Assembly (NCBI GenBank): GCA_019414725.1
Contig: DXLM01000066.1
Coordinates: 1-17,992 of the forward strand
DNA from: Bacteroides sp.
Lineage (GTDB): Bacteria > Bacteroidota > Bacteroidia > Bacteroidales > Bacteroidaceae
Direction: 5' to 3'
DNA length: 17,992 bases
A program made the translations under genes and the position numbers. The notes beneath the pieces are model-generated. The model was not told the DNA's origin, searched no databases, and saw only the letters and a program-made list of their open reading frames with translations. Of this stretch, positions 7,992-16,169 are shown piece after piece. Position 1 is the first letter of the stretch; every line of letters starts with the position of its first letter.

Positions 7992-10358
7992 TTAATAATT
8001 ATCCTTTGGAGAATTCCCCATCTGAATATCCAAACGTCCACCTTTTACAATTTCAGAGAATGGGATACGAGGTTCGTGCAACTGTTGTCCATTTAAAGAA
8101 TATTGCTGCACATAAGAAGTTCCCTTTTCATTCCCTGAAGTCGTGATAACGAACTCTTTTCCTGAATAATATTTATCACTTAAACGAATAGTTACTTTAT
8201 CAAACAGAGGAGCTCCCAGGGAGAAAGAAGGATTCTCATCCGTCAGTCCTTTCACATCAAACAGTCCAATAGATGAAATCACAAACCACGCTCCTAGTTG
8301 TCCCTGATCTTCATCCTGACCATATCCATATCCATGAATACCATCTGTGCCATAAAATTCATTCAAGATTGCACGAACCCATTTCTGTGTCAGCGACGGG
8401 CGACCAGATTCATTAAAAAGCCACGAGATATGTAAGCAAGGCTGATTACCCTGATTATATAAAGTTTGTAATCCTGCAAAAGCACCGACTTCTGTTCCAC
8501 CACTAAAAATCTTCTTTTGAGAAATCGTAAAGATACTGTCCAGACGTAGATTAAATTCATCTGCACCCATTTTAGCCACTAAGCTTTTTACATCGTGCGG
8601 CACATAAAAAGTATATTGCCAAGCATTACCTTCCTGAAAACCTCGCCAAACCTGCATAGGGTCAAAATTATCTACAAATTTTCCATCTGCTTTTTTCGGA
8701 CGAATAAAATTGCATGAAGAGTCATAAAGGCGTTCCCATCCTTTTGACAAATCCATCAGCTGACTATAGTGAGCTTCATCACCTAACTGCTTAGCCCACT
8801 GTGCAACAGCCCAGGCACTATAAGAATACTCCAACGTATGTGATGCTGAAAACATAAAGGTTTCATGATAGCCTTCACCTGCATCCTGATGAGGAACATA
8901 TCCATACTTGACAAACTCTGTCGTATTTACTTTTCCTGCTCCAAAAGGTCTGTTCTTACCTTCCAACTCATTTTTCAGACATGCTTCATAAGCTATATTC
9001 GTATCAAAGTCACGAATTCCGCATTCATAAGCGCCTGCTATAATCGTACTCAACAAATTAGTTCCTACACCAGATACATAACGGTTATTAGCTAATCCAT
9101 CAGCAAGCCAACCAGCATCTTTATATGCCTGCAAATGGCTGCTTATATATTCTGACATATATTCTGGATAAGCCAATATCCACAGCTGAGACAAGTTCCA
9201 TTGGGCTCCCCATGCGGCATCTGTATTATAAATATTATATAAAGGAGTACCTTCCTTCATAGGTAACTGCCCCACAGAACCATCATTCCGAGGATAAGCT
9301 CCATTTACATCGCTTGCCAAACCACGTCCCAACAAGGCGTGATAAAGTCCGGTATAGAACTTCACTTTATCTTCCCTACATTCCGTTTCAACCCGTATGC
9401 GTCCTAAATAGTCCTCCCAAGTAGCTTGTGCACGTTCTTTAGCATGATCAAAATCTAAATCTGAAGCTTCTTGCTGTAAATTTAACCTGGCATTTTCGAC
9501 TGAAGTATATGATAAGCCTATCTTAGCAGTTACGACTTCCTGATTTTCTGAAGCAAAAGAAAAATACATGCCAGCTCCTACACCTTTTGACTCACGAACA
9601 CCTGGTTGTTGGACATTTCCATTATATGCACCATAATTGAGCGGTTCTTTGTCAAGTACAGCGAAAAAATACAAAGGTACAACTGCTCCTGGTTGATACT
9701 TCTTCACATATTCAGGCTCTGTTATCACCCATCCTTCAACTGTTCCATCCTGATTATAAACTACATAAGCATCCTTAACAGCTCCACTTTCTCCCTGTCG
9801 GTTACCTATATTAAATAATATATGTTTTTCCTGACCTTGCGGGAAAGTAAAGCGTTGAAAAGCAACACGCTCTGTAGCTGTCAGCTCTGCCTGAATCTGA
9901 TAATCATCTAGCAGTACTGAATAATATCCTGGCTTAACCACCTCATTTTCATGACTGAAACGAGAACGATATCCCGTCTTAATAGTATCAGAAGGCAATC
10001 CTGGCACAGTAAGCAGTTCTCCAACAGTTGGCATCAACGATATTCCTCCAATCTGAAACTCATGCAAACAAGGAAAACCTTCAATAGTATTATCACGATA
10101 ATCATAGCCAGTAGCCTCCCAACCGGACTTATTTCCAAGACTACCATTAGTAGAAGGAGCAGGTTTTGCCATACCGAATGGCATTGCTCCAGGTGCAAAA
10201 TGAAACCAACGACAATGAGCCGTACCAATACGTGGCTCTACATACTGAGATAAATTTTCTACAACGGTGTTTTTTCCATTTTTGCAAGAAAAAAATGAAA
10301 ATACCCCCAAAAACAAAAGAAAAACTTTTTTCAAACTAATGTTCATGTGTCTATTCAT
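7992..10358 (-). CDS. GH92 exo-alpha-mannosidase, lipoprotein
   Basis: This 788-residue protein has an N-terminal lipoprotein signal: Lys-rich start, hydrophobic run and a loose lipobox FFSC with C25 as lipidation site. It is likely anchored to a membrane facing the periplasm or the surface. GH92 hallmarks follow in order: HFAPGAMPFGMAKP (53-66), GWEATGYDYRD with IEGFPCLHEFQIGG (79-105), NTDAAWGAQWNLSQLW (378-393), FQEGNAWQYTFYVPHDV (574-590) with E576 as likely general acid, and GQDEDQGQLGAWFV (680-693) with D682 and D684 as likely base residues. Family members are calcium-dependent, inverting exo-alpha-mannosidases acting on N-glycans or yeast mannan. It is first in the GH92-GH38 operon, behind a Bacteroides promoter at 10469-10498 and a candidate operator at 10442-10456. 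The start could be the ATG at 10358 or Met5 at 10346. The exact linkage cleaved cannot be read here. Confidence 0.9.
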   Translation of the reverse strand: MNRHMNISLKKVFLLFLGVFSFFSCKNGKNTVVENLSQYVEPRIGTAHCRWFHFAPGAMPFGMAKPAPSTNGSLGNKSGWEATGYDYRDNTIEGFPCLHEFQIGGISLMPTVGELLTVPGLPSDTIKTGYRSRFSHENEVVKPGYYSVLLDDYQIQAELTATERVAFQRFTFPQGQEKHILFNIGNRQGESGAVKDAYVVYNQDGTVEGWVITEPEYVKKYQPGAVVPLYFFAVLDKEPLNYGAYNGNVQQPGVRESKGVGAGMYFSFASENQEVVTAKIGLSYTSVENARLNLQQEASDLDFDHAKERAQATWEDYLGRIRVETECREDKVKFYTGLYHALLGRGLASDVNGAYPRNDGSVGQLPMKEGTPLYNIYNTDAAWGAQWNLSQLWILAYPEYMSEYISSHLQAYKDAGWLADGLANNRYVSGVGTNLLSTIIAGAYECGIRDFDTNIAYEACLKNELEGKNRPFGAGKVNTTEFVKYGYVPHQDAGEGYHETFMFSASHTLEYSYSAWAVAQWAKQLGDEAHYSQLMDLSKGWERLYDSSCNFIRPKKADGKFVDNFDPMQVWRGFQEGNAWQYTFYVPHDVKSLVAKMGADEFNLRLDSIFTISQKKIFSGGTEVGAFAGLQTLYNQGNQPCLHISWLFNESGRPSLTQKWVRAILNEFYGTDGIHGYGYGQDEDQGQLGAWFVISSIGLFDVKGLTDENPSFSLGAPLFDKVTIRLSDKYYSGKEFVITTSGNEKGTSYVQQYSLNGQQLHEPRIPFSEIVKGGRLDIQMGNSPKDNY

Positions 10359-10402
10359 TTATTAAATTTAATTGCCTACAAATTGATTTTTCTCATAATC
10401 TC

Positions 10403-10418
10403 AACCTTAATTAAGGTT
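10403..10418. promoter_or_regulatory. Perfect 16-bp palindrome in the GH92 leader
   Basis: AACCTTAATTAAGGTT is a perfect palindrome lying between the expected GH92 transcription start (about 10462) and the GH92 ATG (10358). It could bind a dimeric regulator as DNA. As RNA it has no loop, so a hairpin role is unlikely. No second copy was noticed in the window. Confidence 0.5.
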
Positions 10419-10441
10419 CATAAGGCTACTAGAAATTATAT

Positions 10442-10456
10442 ATTTGTTCATACATA
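10442..10456 (-). promoter_or_regulatory. Candidate GntR operator, copy B (GH92-GH38 operon)
   Basis: This is the exact 15-base repeat of the element at 4644-4658. It is also placed just downstream of the -7 box (13 bases here, 14 there) and followed on the plus strand by the shared TTGTGCAAATATA. It lies in the divergent region between the GH92 gene and the GntR gene. One bound repressor could therefore act on the mannosidase operon and perhaps on its own gene. Confidence 0.65.
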
Positions 10457-10468
10457 ACATATATTGTG

Positions 10469-10498
10469 CAAATATATAAATAAGATTTTACATCCAAC
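10469..10498 (-). promoter_or_regulatory. Bacteroides-type promoter of the GH92-GH38 operon
   Basis: On the minus strand TATATTTG (complement of 10469-10476) is a -7 box. GTTG (complement of 10495-10498) is a one-off -33 box, with the same 18-bp spacer as at 4672-4701. The leader to the ATG at 10358 would be about 100 bases and contains the operator copy and the 16-bp palindrome. Confidence 0.7.
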
Positions 10499-10523
10499 AA
10501 TAGTTTAAGAAGTTTTTTTCTAT

Positions 10524-10531
10524 TATATTTG
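10524..10531 (+). promoter_or_regulatory. Probable -7 box of the GntR regulator gene
   Basis: TATATTTG fits the Bacteroides -7 consensus. The -33 side is weak (TTTA at 10504-10507, short spacer). If used, transcription would start near 10537. This box overlaps the TTG codon at 10529, which argues against that codon as the translation start and for the ATG at 10556. Confidence 0.55.
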
Positions 10532-10555
10532 CAGAAGAATAAAACTATCGCACAT

Positions 10556-11284
10556 ATGAAATTAGATCATGCCAGCAGCAAACCCTTGCATGTGCAAGCT
10601 GAAGAGATACTTCGAAAGCTTATTGAATCAGAGGAGTATAAAAATGGGAAATTTCTTCCTAACGAAGTTGATTTATCCGAAAGATTAAATATTTCGCGCA
10701 ATACACTCAGACAAGCTATCAATAAATTGGTATTTGAAGGTTTGTTGATACGCAAAAAAGGTGTTGGCACGAAAGTTGCTCAAAAAGGCATAGTAGGCGG
10801 AGTAAAAAATTGGTTGAGCTTTTCACAAGAGATGAAGATGCTCGGTATCGAAATACGTAATTTTGAACTTCATATCAGTTGGAAAAAGCCATCAGAAGAA
10901 ATTTGTAATTTCTTCAATATTGATCCTGAGCATGCAGTAAAATGTATTGTACTAGAAAGAGTAAGAGGAAAGAAAGAATATCCTTTCGTATATTTCATTT
11001 CTTATTTTAATCCTAAAATACCACTTACAGGAGAAGAGGATTTTACACGTCCTCTATATGAGTTGCTGGAAAAAGATTATGGCATTATTGTAAAAACCAG
11101 CAAAGAAAAAATATCTGCAAGTCTGGCAGGAGAACGCATAGCTGAAAAACTTGATATAAAAACAACAGATCCAATCCTAATTCGTGAACGCTTTGTATAT
11201 GACGTCAATCAAGTACCTATAGAATATAACATAGGTTACTATCGCGCAGACAGTTTCACTTATACAATAGAAGCAGAACGGTAA
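10556..11284 (+). CDS. GntR family (HutC/UTRA) transcriptional regulator of the mannose locus
   Basis: With the start at ATG 10556 this is a 242-residue protein. The frame also runs upstream to a TTG at 10529, but that codon lies inside the probable -7 box. The N-terminal winged helix is typical of GntR proteins (PLHVQAEEILRKLI, then NEVDLSERLNISRNTLRQAI and LVFEGLLIRKKGVGT). The rest is a UTRA effector-binding domain, with the usual pattern of an E-R-V/R strand mid-domain (VLERVRG) and a C-terminal RERFVYD followed by VPIEYNIGYYRAD. Such proteins are usually repressors released by a phosphorylated sugar. It is divergent from the GH92-GH38 operon. A HutC-like site occurs at both mannose operons, so it most likely controls both. 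Mannose-6-phosphate or a mannoside as inducer is inference. Confidence 0.85.
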   Translation: MKLDHASSKPLHVQAEEILRKLIESEEYKNGKFLPNEVDLSERLNISRNTLRQAINKLVFEGLLIRKKGVGTKVAQKGIVGGVKNWLSFSQEMKMLGIEIRNFELHISWKKPSEEICNFFNIDPEHAVKCIVLERVRGKKEYPFVYFISYFNPKIPLTGEEDFTRPLYELLEKDYGIIVKTSKEKISASLAGERIAEKLDIKTTDPILIRERFVYDVNQVPIEYNIGYYRADSFTYTIEAER

Positions 11285-11369
11285 TCTTACAGTTACCAAC
11301 ACTATAGTCTTCTAAAATCACGTTCTGGAAAGTAATTTTTAGCTGAATATCAAGACATCCTATTAATAC

Positions 11370-11412
11370 AAATAGCCGTATCATCAATTTGATGCGGCTA
11401 TTTCTTTATTTG
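11370..11412 (+). terminator. Rho-independent terminator after the GntR gene
   Basis: A 14-bp stem with one G-U pair (11370-11383 with 11390-11403) encloses a 6-base loop. It is followed on the plus strand by TTTCTTTATTT. The convergent carbonic anhydrase gene may use the same hairpin in the other direction, but the tail on that side is weaker. Confidence 0.8.
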
Positions 11413-11519
11413 AGAGTTACGAACGAAACTCCCAATAATCATTTAGTATATCCTTCTCTTTATCTCAAACGCTAATATTTCTTTATACCTATGATTGATA
11501 TAGGAAAAAGCCAGACTCT

Positions 11520-12071
11520 TTAATCAATATTCTTAAACTCAGTCAACTCTCCAGTCTGCGAATCAATGATAAATCCACGGACAGTGACATCTTTAGGTAC
11601 TAGTGGATGATGCTTCACCAAATGAACACTTCCTCTGACAGACTGTTCCACATTATCGAAGCCACTCAACCAAGAATGTAAATCAACATTGCAATACTGC
11701 ATCATTTCCAATTGTTCATCAGTTACCCCGTGTTCCTTAATATGCCGGAGCATTACCTTACTATCCATGTGCTGTGCACCACAATCTGTATGCCCAATTA
11801 TCATCACCTCTTCTACCCCAAGTTCATAAATACCCACCAGCAAACTACGCATTACACTTCCAAAGGGATGAGTTATCGTACCTCCAGCATTTTTTATCAT
11901 TTTTACATCACCATTTTTCAATCCAAGAGCAGCCGGAATCAATTCAACCAAACGGGTATCCATACAAGTGACAATAGCAATCTTTTTGTCAGGATATTTA
12001 TTCGTTAAATACTTTTCGTAACCTTTTTTCCCCACAAATGCACGATTGTATTCTAATAGTTCGTCTATCAT
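11520..12071 (-). CDS. Beta-class carbonic anhydrase
   Basis: This 183-residue cytoplasmic enzyme interconverts CO2 and bicarbonate at a zinc site. The ligands are visible: C36 with the D38/R40 pair in the motif CMDTR, then H94 and C97 in GHTDCG. The family segment KNAGG (60-64) is also present. The length and the GHTDCG form resemble the short beta enzymes found in many anaerobes and in actinobacteria. It stands alone between the GntR gene, which converges on it, and the helicase gene. It has no evident link with mannose use. Its likely job is supplying bicarbonate for carboxylation reactions. Confidence 0.9.
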   Translation of the reverse strand: MIDELLEYNRAFVGKKGYEKYLTNKYPDKKIAIVTCMDTRLVELIPAALGLKNGDVKMIKNAGGTITHPFGSVMRSLLVGIYELGVEEVMIIGHTDCGAQHMDSKVMLRHIKEHGVTDEQLEMMQYCNVDLHSWLSGFDNVEQSVRGSVHLVKHHPLVPKDVTVRGFIIDSQTGELTEFKNID

Positions 12072-12097
12072 AATTTTTATTTTATACTGTTGTATTG

Positions 12098-12105
12098 CAA
12101 AAATA
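12098..12105 (-). promoter_or_regulatory. Probable -7 box of the carbonic anhydrase gene
   Basis: The minus strand reads TATTTTTG, a match to TAnnTTTG, 26 bases before the start codon. I do not see a -33 box at the usual distance, so only the -7 element is called. Confidence 0.5.
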
Positions 12106-12487
12106 ACGAAAAAACTCCCAAAAAGAAGGTGGAAAAGTTAGAAAATTTATACAAAGTCTTCCATTATATCACCAAGACATTTTCCATAAGATTTCATCTT
12201 ATTTTTTAGGGACTATGAGAAACACTTATTAGCATACTGTCAAACAAATCATTATCTCCCAAATATCAGGAATAAAAATTCAATATAAGATTTTCAGATT
12301 ACATCACTTAGTAGATGCATTATAGTTAAACACTGCCATAAAAGGCAGTATTTGCAAAAATCCTAGAAACCATCAACGTACAAATTACTCCACACAATTC
12401 TTAAAGAACTCACAGCTCTTATTTATCCAAAAACTCAGTGCAAAACAAATATCTATAGAACTCAAGACCCATCGTAATATAATCAAA
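12106..12487. other. Intergenic stretch with one small hairpin
   Basis: No gene is visible between the carbonic anhydrase promoter and the helicase stop codon. The one structured element is ACTGCC (12332-12337) pairing with GGCAGT (12344-12349) around a 6-base loop. On the minus strand it is followed by GTTTAAC, so it might be a weak terminator for the helicase gene about 140 bases downstream of its stop. Confidence 0.45.
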
Positions 12488-13912
12488 CTACTCTTCTTCA
12501 ATCTGCTCTTTGGGCCAATTCACTAAATAAAGAATGTCGGTTGCACGAGTAAAGGCTGTATATAGCCAACGAAAATAATCTGGAGTAAGCATTTCTTCCG
12601 TCATATAACCCTGGTCAATAAATACACGCTGCCACTGCCCTCCTTGTGCCTTATGACAAGTTACAGCATAAGCATATTTTACTTGAAGTGCATTATACCA
12701 CGGATCTTCCTTTATTTTTTTCATCCGTTCACGCTTAACGCTTATATCACTATAATCCTCAAGCACTGCATGAAACAGACAGTCGCTCTGTTCTTTTGTC
12801 AAGGCAGGAGAGTCAGAATGCAAGGTGTCTAATAAAATCTTTACTTCCAGTTCTAAATCTCCATAATCTGGAAAACATAAAACAACATCAGCAAAACGAA
12901 AACCATACATTTCACGAATCCGACGAACACGACGAACAACAGCAATATCCCCATTCGCTATAAAATCCAACTCTTTACACTCCGTCCCCCAATAATAATT
13001 ATTTTTAGCCACCATCAACAAATCCCCTGTGTTCAGTTCATCTTCCCTATATAATATGGTATTACGTATCCCTTTATTATACAAATAAGCACGTTTGTTC
13101 GAACGACAGATAATCATCGTTTCGTCCATTCCCACTTTATCATAGCACTCATTTATAGCATCAATCAACTCTCCTCCAGAAATAGTTTTTATATCAGAAA
13201 ATCCTTTTAGCCTGATCTGGGGCAAAGAAAAATACTCTTCATCGGCTATACACTGCCGAAGCAATGTTGCATTATACAATATTCCAGAATCTTGCCCCTG
13301 GCGTACTACCGTTGTCAGACAATGTTCCATAACCTCAAGGCCATATCCTTCGAGCATAGGTACAGACAATGCAGGGCTTTCCTCTTCACCTACCGGAGGC
13401 AGCTGTGCTGTATCTCCTATCAGCATTAGCCGGCATCCCTCTCCTGAATAAACATATTGTATCAAATCATCCAACAAACGTCCGGATCCGAACATGCCCC
13501 CTGAAAGTCCCTCATTGGCAATCATAGAAGCTTCATCTACAATAAACAAAGTATGCTGATGCAGATTGGAATTTATAACAAAGTTATCCAGTTCATTAGA
13601 AAAGCTACGCTGACGATAAATCTTACGATGAACAGTATATGCAGAATGCCCAGCATAATGAGAAAAGACTTTAGCAGCCCTACCAGTAGGAGCCAATAAT
13701 ACACACTTCTGTTTCAACTGGTCAAGCGTCCTTACCAACGCGCTGATTAAAGCAGTTTTACCTGTTCCGGCATAACCCTTCAGCAAGAAAATAGTATCGC
13801 TTTTCGGAGAAAATAAGAAATTTATAAAAGATTCAATAGTAATTTCTTGCTCACTTGTTGGTTTATAGAAAAAATTTCGTTTAATTTGCTGCGATAAATC
13901 ATTATTTAACAT
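12488..13912 (-). CDS. RecD/Pif1-like superfamily 1 DNA helicase
   Basis: This 474-residue cytoplasmic ATPase has all the SF1B helicase motifs. Walker A is G46-Y-A-G-T-G-K-T53, motif Ia is LLAPTGRAAK (72-81) and Walker B is FIVDEAS (123-129). Motif III is LIGDTAQLPPVG (164-175), motif V is VTCHKAQGGQW (417-427) and motif VI is LYTAFTRATDILYLV (450-464). The latter two are characteristic of RecD and Pif1-like 5'-to-3' helicases. It is shorter than RecD2 (about 700 or more residues) because it lacks the N-terminal domains. It is divergent from the 14009 gene with 96 bases between them. The likely role is DNA repair or replication restart, but no partner RecB or RecC gene is in the window. Confidence 0.88.
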   Translation of the reverse strand: MLNNDLSQQIKRNFFYKPTSEQEITIESFINFLFSPKSDTIFLLKGYAGTGKTALISALVRTLDQLKQKCVLLAPTGRAAKVFSHYAGHSAYTVHRKIYRQRSFSNELDNFVINSNLHQHTLFIVDEASMIANEGLSGGMFGSGRLLDDLIQYVYSGEGCRLMLIGDTAQLPPVGEEESPALSVPMLEGYGLEVMEHCLTTVVRQGQDSGILYNATLLRQCIADEEYFSLPQIRLKGFSDIKTISGGELIDAINECYDKVGMDETMIICRSNKRAYLYNKGIRNTILYREDELNTGDLLMVAKNNYYWGTECKELDFIANGDIAVVRRVRRIREMYGFRFADVVLCFPDYGDLELEVKILLDTLHSDSPALTKEQSDCLFHAVLEDYSDISVKRERMKKIKEDPWYNALQVKYAYAVTCHKAQGGQWQRVFIDQGYMTEEMLTPDYFRWLYTAFTRATDILYLVNWPKEQIEEE

Positions 13913-13939
13913 AAATATCCTATAAAAAGTTCATATAAC

Positions 13940-13973
13940 TTTGACGTGGTTCAAGTTATTTATTTTATTTTTG
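13940..13973 (+). promoter_or_regulatory. Probable promoter of the 14009-16047 gene run
   Basis: TTTG at 13940-13943 and TATTTTTG at 13966-13973 fit the Bacteroides -33 and -7 boxes, with a 22-bp spacer (slightly long). The start codon at 14009 follows 35 bases later. Confidence 0.6.
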
Positions 13974-14008
13974 CGCTACGAATATAAACTAAAAAAACAA
14001 ATATTATC

Positions 14009-14695
14009 ATGAAAACAGTTATTAATCTTGTGTTAGCTGCCTGTGCCGTTGTTTTGGTATACATCTGCTACGGTAGTATTATGGGTCCTATCAATTTCGA
14101 CAAAGAGAAAAAAGTCCGCGAAGACGCTATTATTGCACGCTTAATCGATATCCGTAAAGCACAGCAGGAATATCGTACAGTACATGCTGGTGCATATACT
14201 GCAAGTTTCGATTCTCTTATCGACTTCGTAAAAACAGCAAAATTACCGTTCATTATGAAAGTTGGTGCTTTGACTGACGATCAGTTGAACAACGGTATGA
14301 CTGAAAAGAAGGCAATGGAATTGATAAACAAAGCTAAAAAGACTGGTAACTGGAGTGAAGTAGAAAAAGCTGGTTTACAGAACTTCCGTCGTGATACTAT
14401 GTGGGTAGCTGTAATGGATACAATTTTCAGCAAAGGATTTAATCCTGACTCATTGTCTTTCGTTCCTTATGGAAACGGAGCTAAATTCGAAATGGCAATC
14501 CGCAAAGATACTACTAAGTCTGGAGCACCATTGAACTTATTCCAGGCTCAAGTTTCTTATGATGTATATCTGAGCGACTTGAACAGACAAGAATTAATCA
14601 ACTTGAAAGATACTCAGGAAAAACTTGGCAAATATTGCGGTTTGAGAGTTGGTGATATCGAACAGCCTAATAACAACGCTGGTAACTGGGAATAA
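14009..14695 (+). CDS. Membrane-anchored hypothetical protein, pilin-like N-terminal layout
   Basis: I do not recognise a characterised family. The 228-residue protein has one N-terminal hydrophobic segment (about residues 4-27, starting MKTVINLVLAACAVVLVY). A charged amphipathic helix follows, with repeated Arg/Lys/Glu and RKAQQEYR near residues 49-56. A soluble domain with no cysteine motif or catalytic signature makes up the rest. The layout is a membrane anchor, a long helix and a soluble head, with AQQEYR..GxYxxSFDSLIxF in the helix-to-head region. This resembles pseudopilin or pilin-like proteins only in outline, and no prepilin cleavage site is evident. It lies 6 bases before the DUF3822 gene and is probably co-transcribed with it and with rsmD. 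From memory this gene order is common in Bacteroidales, which suggests a conserved but unassigned role. Confidence 0.75.
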   Translation: MKTVINLVLAACAVVLVYICYGSIMGPINFDKEKKVREDAIIARLIDIRKAQQEYRTVHAGAYTASFDSLIDFVKTAKLPFIMKVGALTDDQLNNGMTEKKAMELINKAKKTGNWSEVEKAGLQNFRRDTMWVAVMDTIFSKGFNPDSLSFVPYGNGAKFEMAIRKDTTKSGAPLNLFQAQVSYDVYLSDLNRQELINLKDTQEKLGKYCGLRVGDIEQPNNNAGNWE

Positions 14696-14701
14696 TTATT
14701 T

Positions 14702-15526
14702 ATGACCAACGGTAATATTGATTTTACAAAATCAAGCCAATATACATTATCCATCCGTCTTAGTACGGATGGATTTTCTTTTTCTGTCTATAACCCTTTA
14801 GAAGAATGTGATTTCTATTTTCAGACATTCGCTGTCAATACTCAACAGTCGATGGCTGCAAATGTTAAAGCTTTTCTAGCTCAAACAGCAGAGTTAAAAT
14901 ACACATATCGCCAGATCAATATTCTTATTCATACAGCCCGCTATACCTCTGTCCCATTAGAATTATTCGAAGACGAGCAGATGGAAACTATCTTCTATCA
15001 AAACTTCCGCAAACAGAATAATGAAATAATACTATGCAACGTATTAGGAAAGAGTAATTTAGTTATTCTGTTTACGATAGACAAGTTAACACATTTGTTT
15101 CTGTCAGAACAACTTCCTAATGCCCGTTTTTTCTCTACAATAAGTCCACAAATAGAATATCTTACAAATCGTAGTAAACTGGGCAACAACAAGAAATTAT
15201 ATGCCAATATTCATGGGAATAGTATGGATACATTTGCCTTGGATAAGGGCAGATTACAATTGGCAAATTCTTATACAATAAACAATACTGGTGATTGCAG
15301 TTACTATTTGCTGAACATATGGAAACAATTAGGGTATGATCAGGAACATGATGAATTACATCTTACAGGAGACAATGTAGCTTATCGTCAGCAAGTACAA
15401 AACCAGCTTAAAGAATATCTTCGACGAATCTTTATTATTAATCCTCAAGCGGAATTCAATACGTCACACACTTCACGTATAGAAGATATTCCGTTTGACA
15501 TACAAGCTTTACTTATATGCGAGTAA
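14702..15526 (+). CDS. DUF3822 family protein
   Basis: This 274-residue protein of unknown function matches, by my recognition, the DUF3822 family found almost only in Bacteroidetes and encoded next to rsmD. It has no signal peptide or membrane segment and appears cytoplasmic. The pattern SIRLSTDGFSFSVY near the start, a repeated alpha/beta layout and a C-terminal helix-strand segment (LKEYLRRIFIINPQAEF) suggest an actin/ASKHA-like fold, but no catalytic motif is evident. Its last ten bases overlap the rsmD start, so translation of the two is probably coupled. Confidence 0.75.
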   Translation: MTNGNIDFTKSSQYTLSIRLSTDGFSFSVYNPLEECDFYFQTFAVNTQQSMAANVKAFLAQTAELKYTYRQINILIHTARYTSVPLELFEDEQMETIFYQNFRKQNNEIILCNVLGKSNLVILFTIDKLTHLFLSEQLPNARFFSTISPQIEYLTNRSKLGNNKKLYANIHGNSMDTFALDKGRLQLANSYTINNTGDCSYYLLNIWKQLGYDQEHDELHLTGDNVAYRQQVQNQLKEYLRRIFIINPQAEFNTSHTSRIEDIPFDIQALLICE

Positions 15527-16047
15527 TCAGTGGCATTTACAAACGGCGCCGCTTTGATGTCCCTCATACTTTCAAAGCTCGTCCGACAACCGATTTTGCA
15601 AAAGAAAATCTTTTCAATGTATTAAACAATTACATTGATTTTGAGGGAACGACAGTACTCGACCTTTTTGCCGGTACAGGTAGTATCAGTATAGAACTTG
15701 TTTCTCGCGGATGTGAACGCGTTATTTCAGTAGAGAAAGATCCACAGCATCATGCCTTCATTTGTAAAGTAATGAATGAAGTAAAAACAGACAAATGTCT
15801 TCCTCTTCGTGGAGATGTATTTAAATACATAGAGAGATGCAATGAACAGTTCGATTTCATATTTGCAGATCCTCCATATGCTTTAAAAGAGCTGATAACA
15901 ATACCTGATAAAATTTTTGAGTATAATCTATTGAAAGAAGACGGAATCTTCGTTCTGGAGCATGGAAAAGACCAAAATTTCGAGAACCATCCGCACTTCA
16001 TAGAACATCGACATTATGGAAGTGTAAATTTCTCATTCTTCCGTTAA
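15517..16047 (+). CDS. rsmD: 16S rRNA (guanine(966)-N(2))-methyltransferase RsmD
   Basis: This 176-residue enzyme methylates N2 of G966 in helix 31 of 16S rRNA, using S-adenosylmethionine. It starts MRVISGIYKRRRF, with the conserved ARPTTDFAKENLFN segment (21-34). The SAM-binding motif I is VLDLFAGTGSISIEL (47-61), and an acidic residue that should hold the SAM ribose lies in SVEKD (71-75). The catalytic motif IV is D118-P-P-Y121 in FADPPYAL. Length is normal. The ATG lies within the last codons of the DUF3822 gene (10-base overlap). A strong terminator follows at 16064-16115, so it ends the three-gene transcript. Confidence 0.93.
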   Translation: MRVISGIYKRRRFDVPHTFKARPTTDFAKENLFNVLNNYIDFEGTTVLDLFAGTGSISIELVSRGCERVISVEKDPQHHAFICKVMNEVKTDKCLPLRGDVFKYIERCNEQFDFIFADPPYALKELITIPDKIFEYNLLKEDGIFVLEHGKDQNFENHPHFIEHRHYGSVNFSFFR

Positions 16048-16063
16048 TAAATAAAGAATATAC

Positions 16064-16115
16064 AAACAGCCTTATCATTATCCTGAAAGATGGAACTGAT
16101 AAGGCTGTTTTATGT
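16064..16115. terminator. Strong bidirectional terminator between rsmD and the cardiolipin synthase gene
   Basis: A perfect 14-bp stem (AAACAGCCTTATCA at 16064-16077 with its complement at 16097-16110) encloses a 19-base loop. It is followed on the plus strand by a short U-rich tail. On the minus strand TTTGTATATTCTTTATTT follows the stem. It sits between two convergent genes, so it probably serves both. Confidence 0.8.
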
Positions 16116-16117
16116 AA

Positions 16118-16147
16118 ATCACACGAAAAAGCTGTGATAGTTTTTAT
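16118..16147 (+). terminator. Second, weaker terminator-like hairpin
   Basis: ATCACA (16118-16123) pairs with TGTGAT (16133-16138), followed by AGTTTTT on the plus strand. It forms a tandem back-up to the stronger hairpin just upstream. The stem is short, so this call is tentative. Confidence 0.45.
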
Positions 16148-16169
16148 ATCCTGCATTCATCTTACCCTT

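Noticed and set aside
10529..10555. TTG start of the GntR gene adding nine residues
   Set aside because: The TTG lies inside the probable -7 promoter box, so it would not be in the transcript. The ATG at 10556 is followed by the normal GntR N-terminus.
11471..11501. CCTAT/ATAGG hairpin as terminator of the carbonic anhydrase gene
   Set aside because: The 5-bp stem is AT-rich and the tail is not a U-run. It is within what chance would give in this composition.
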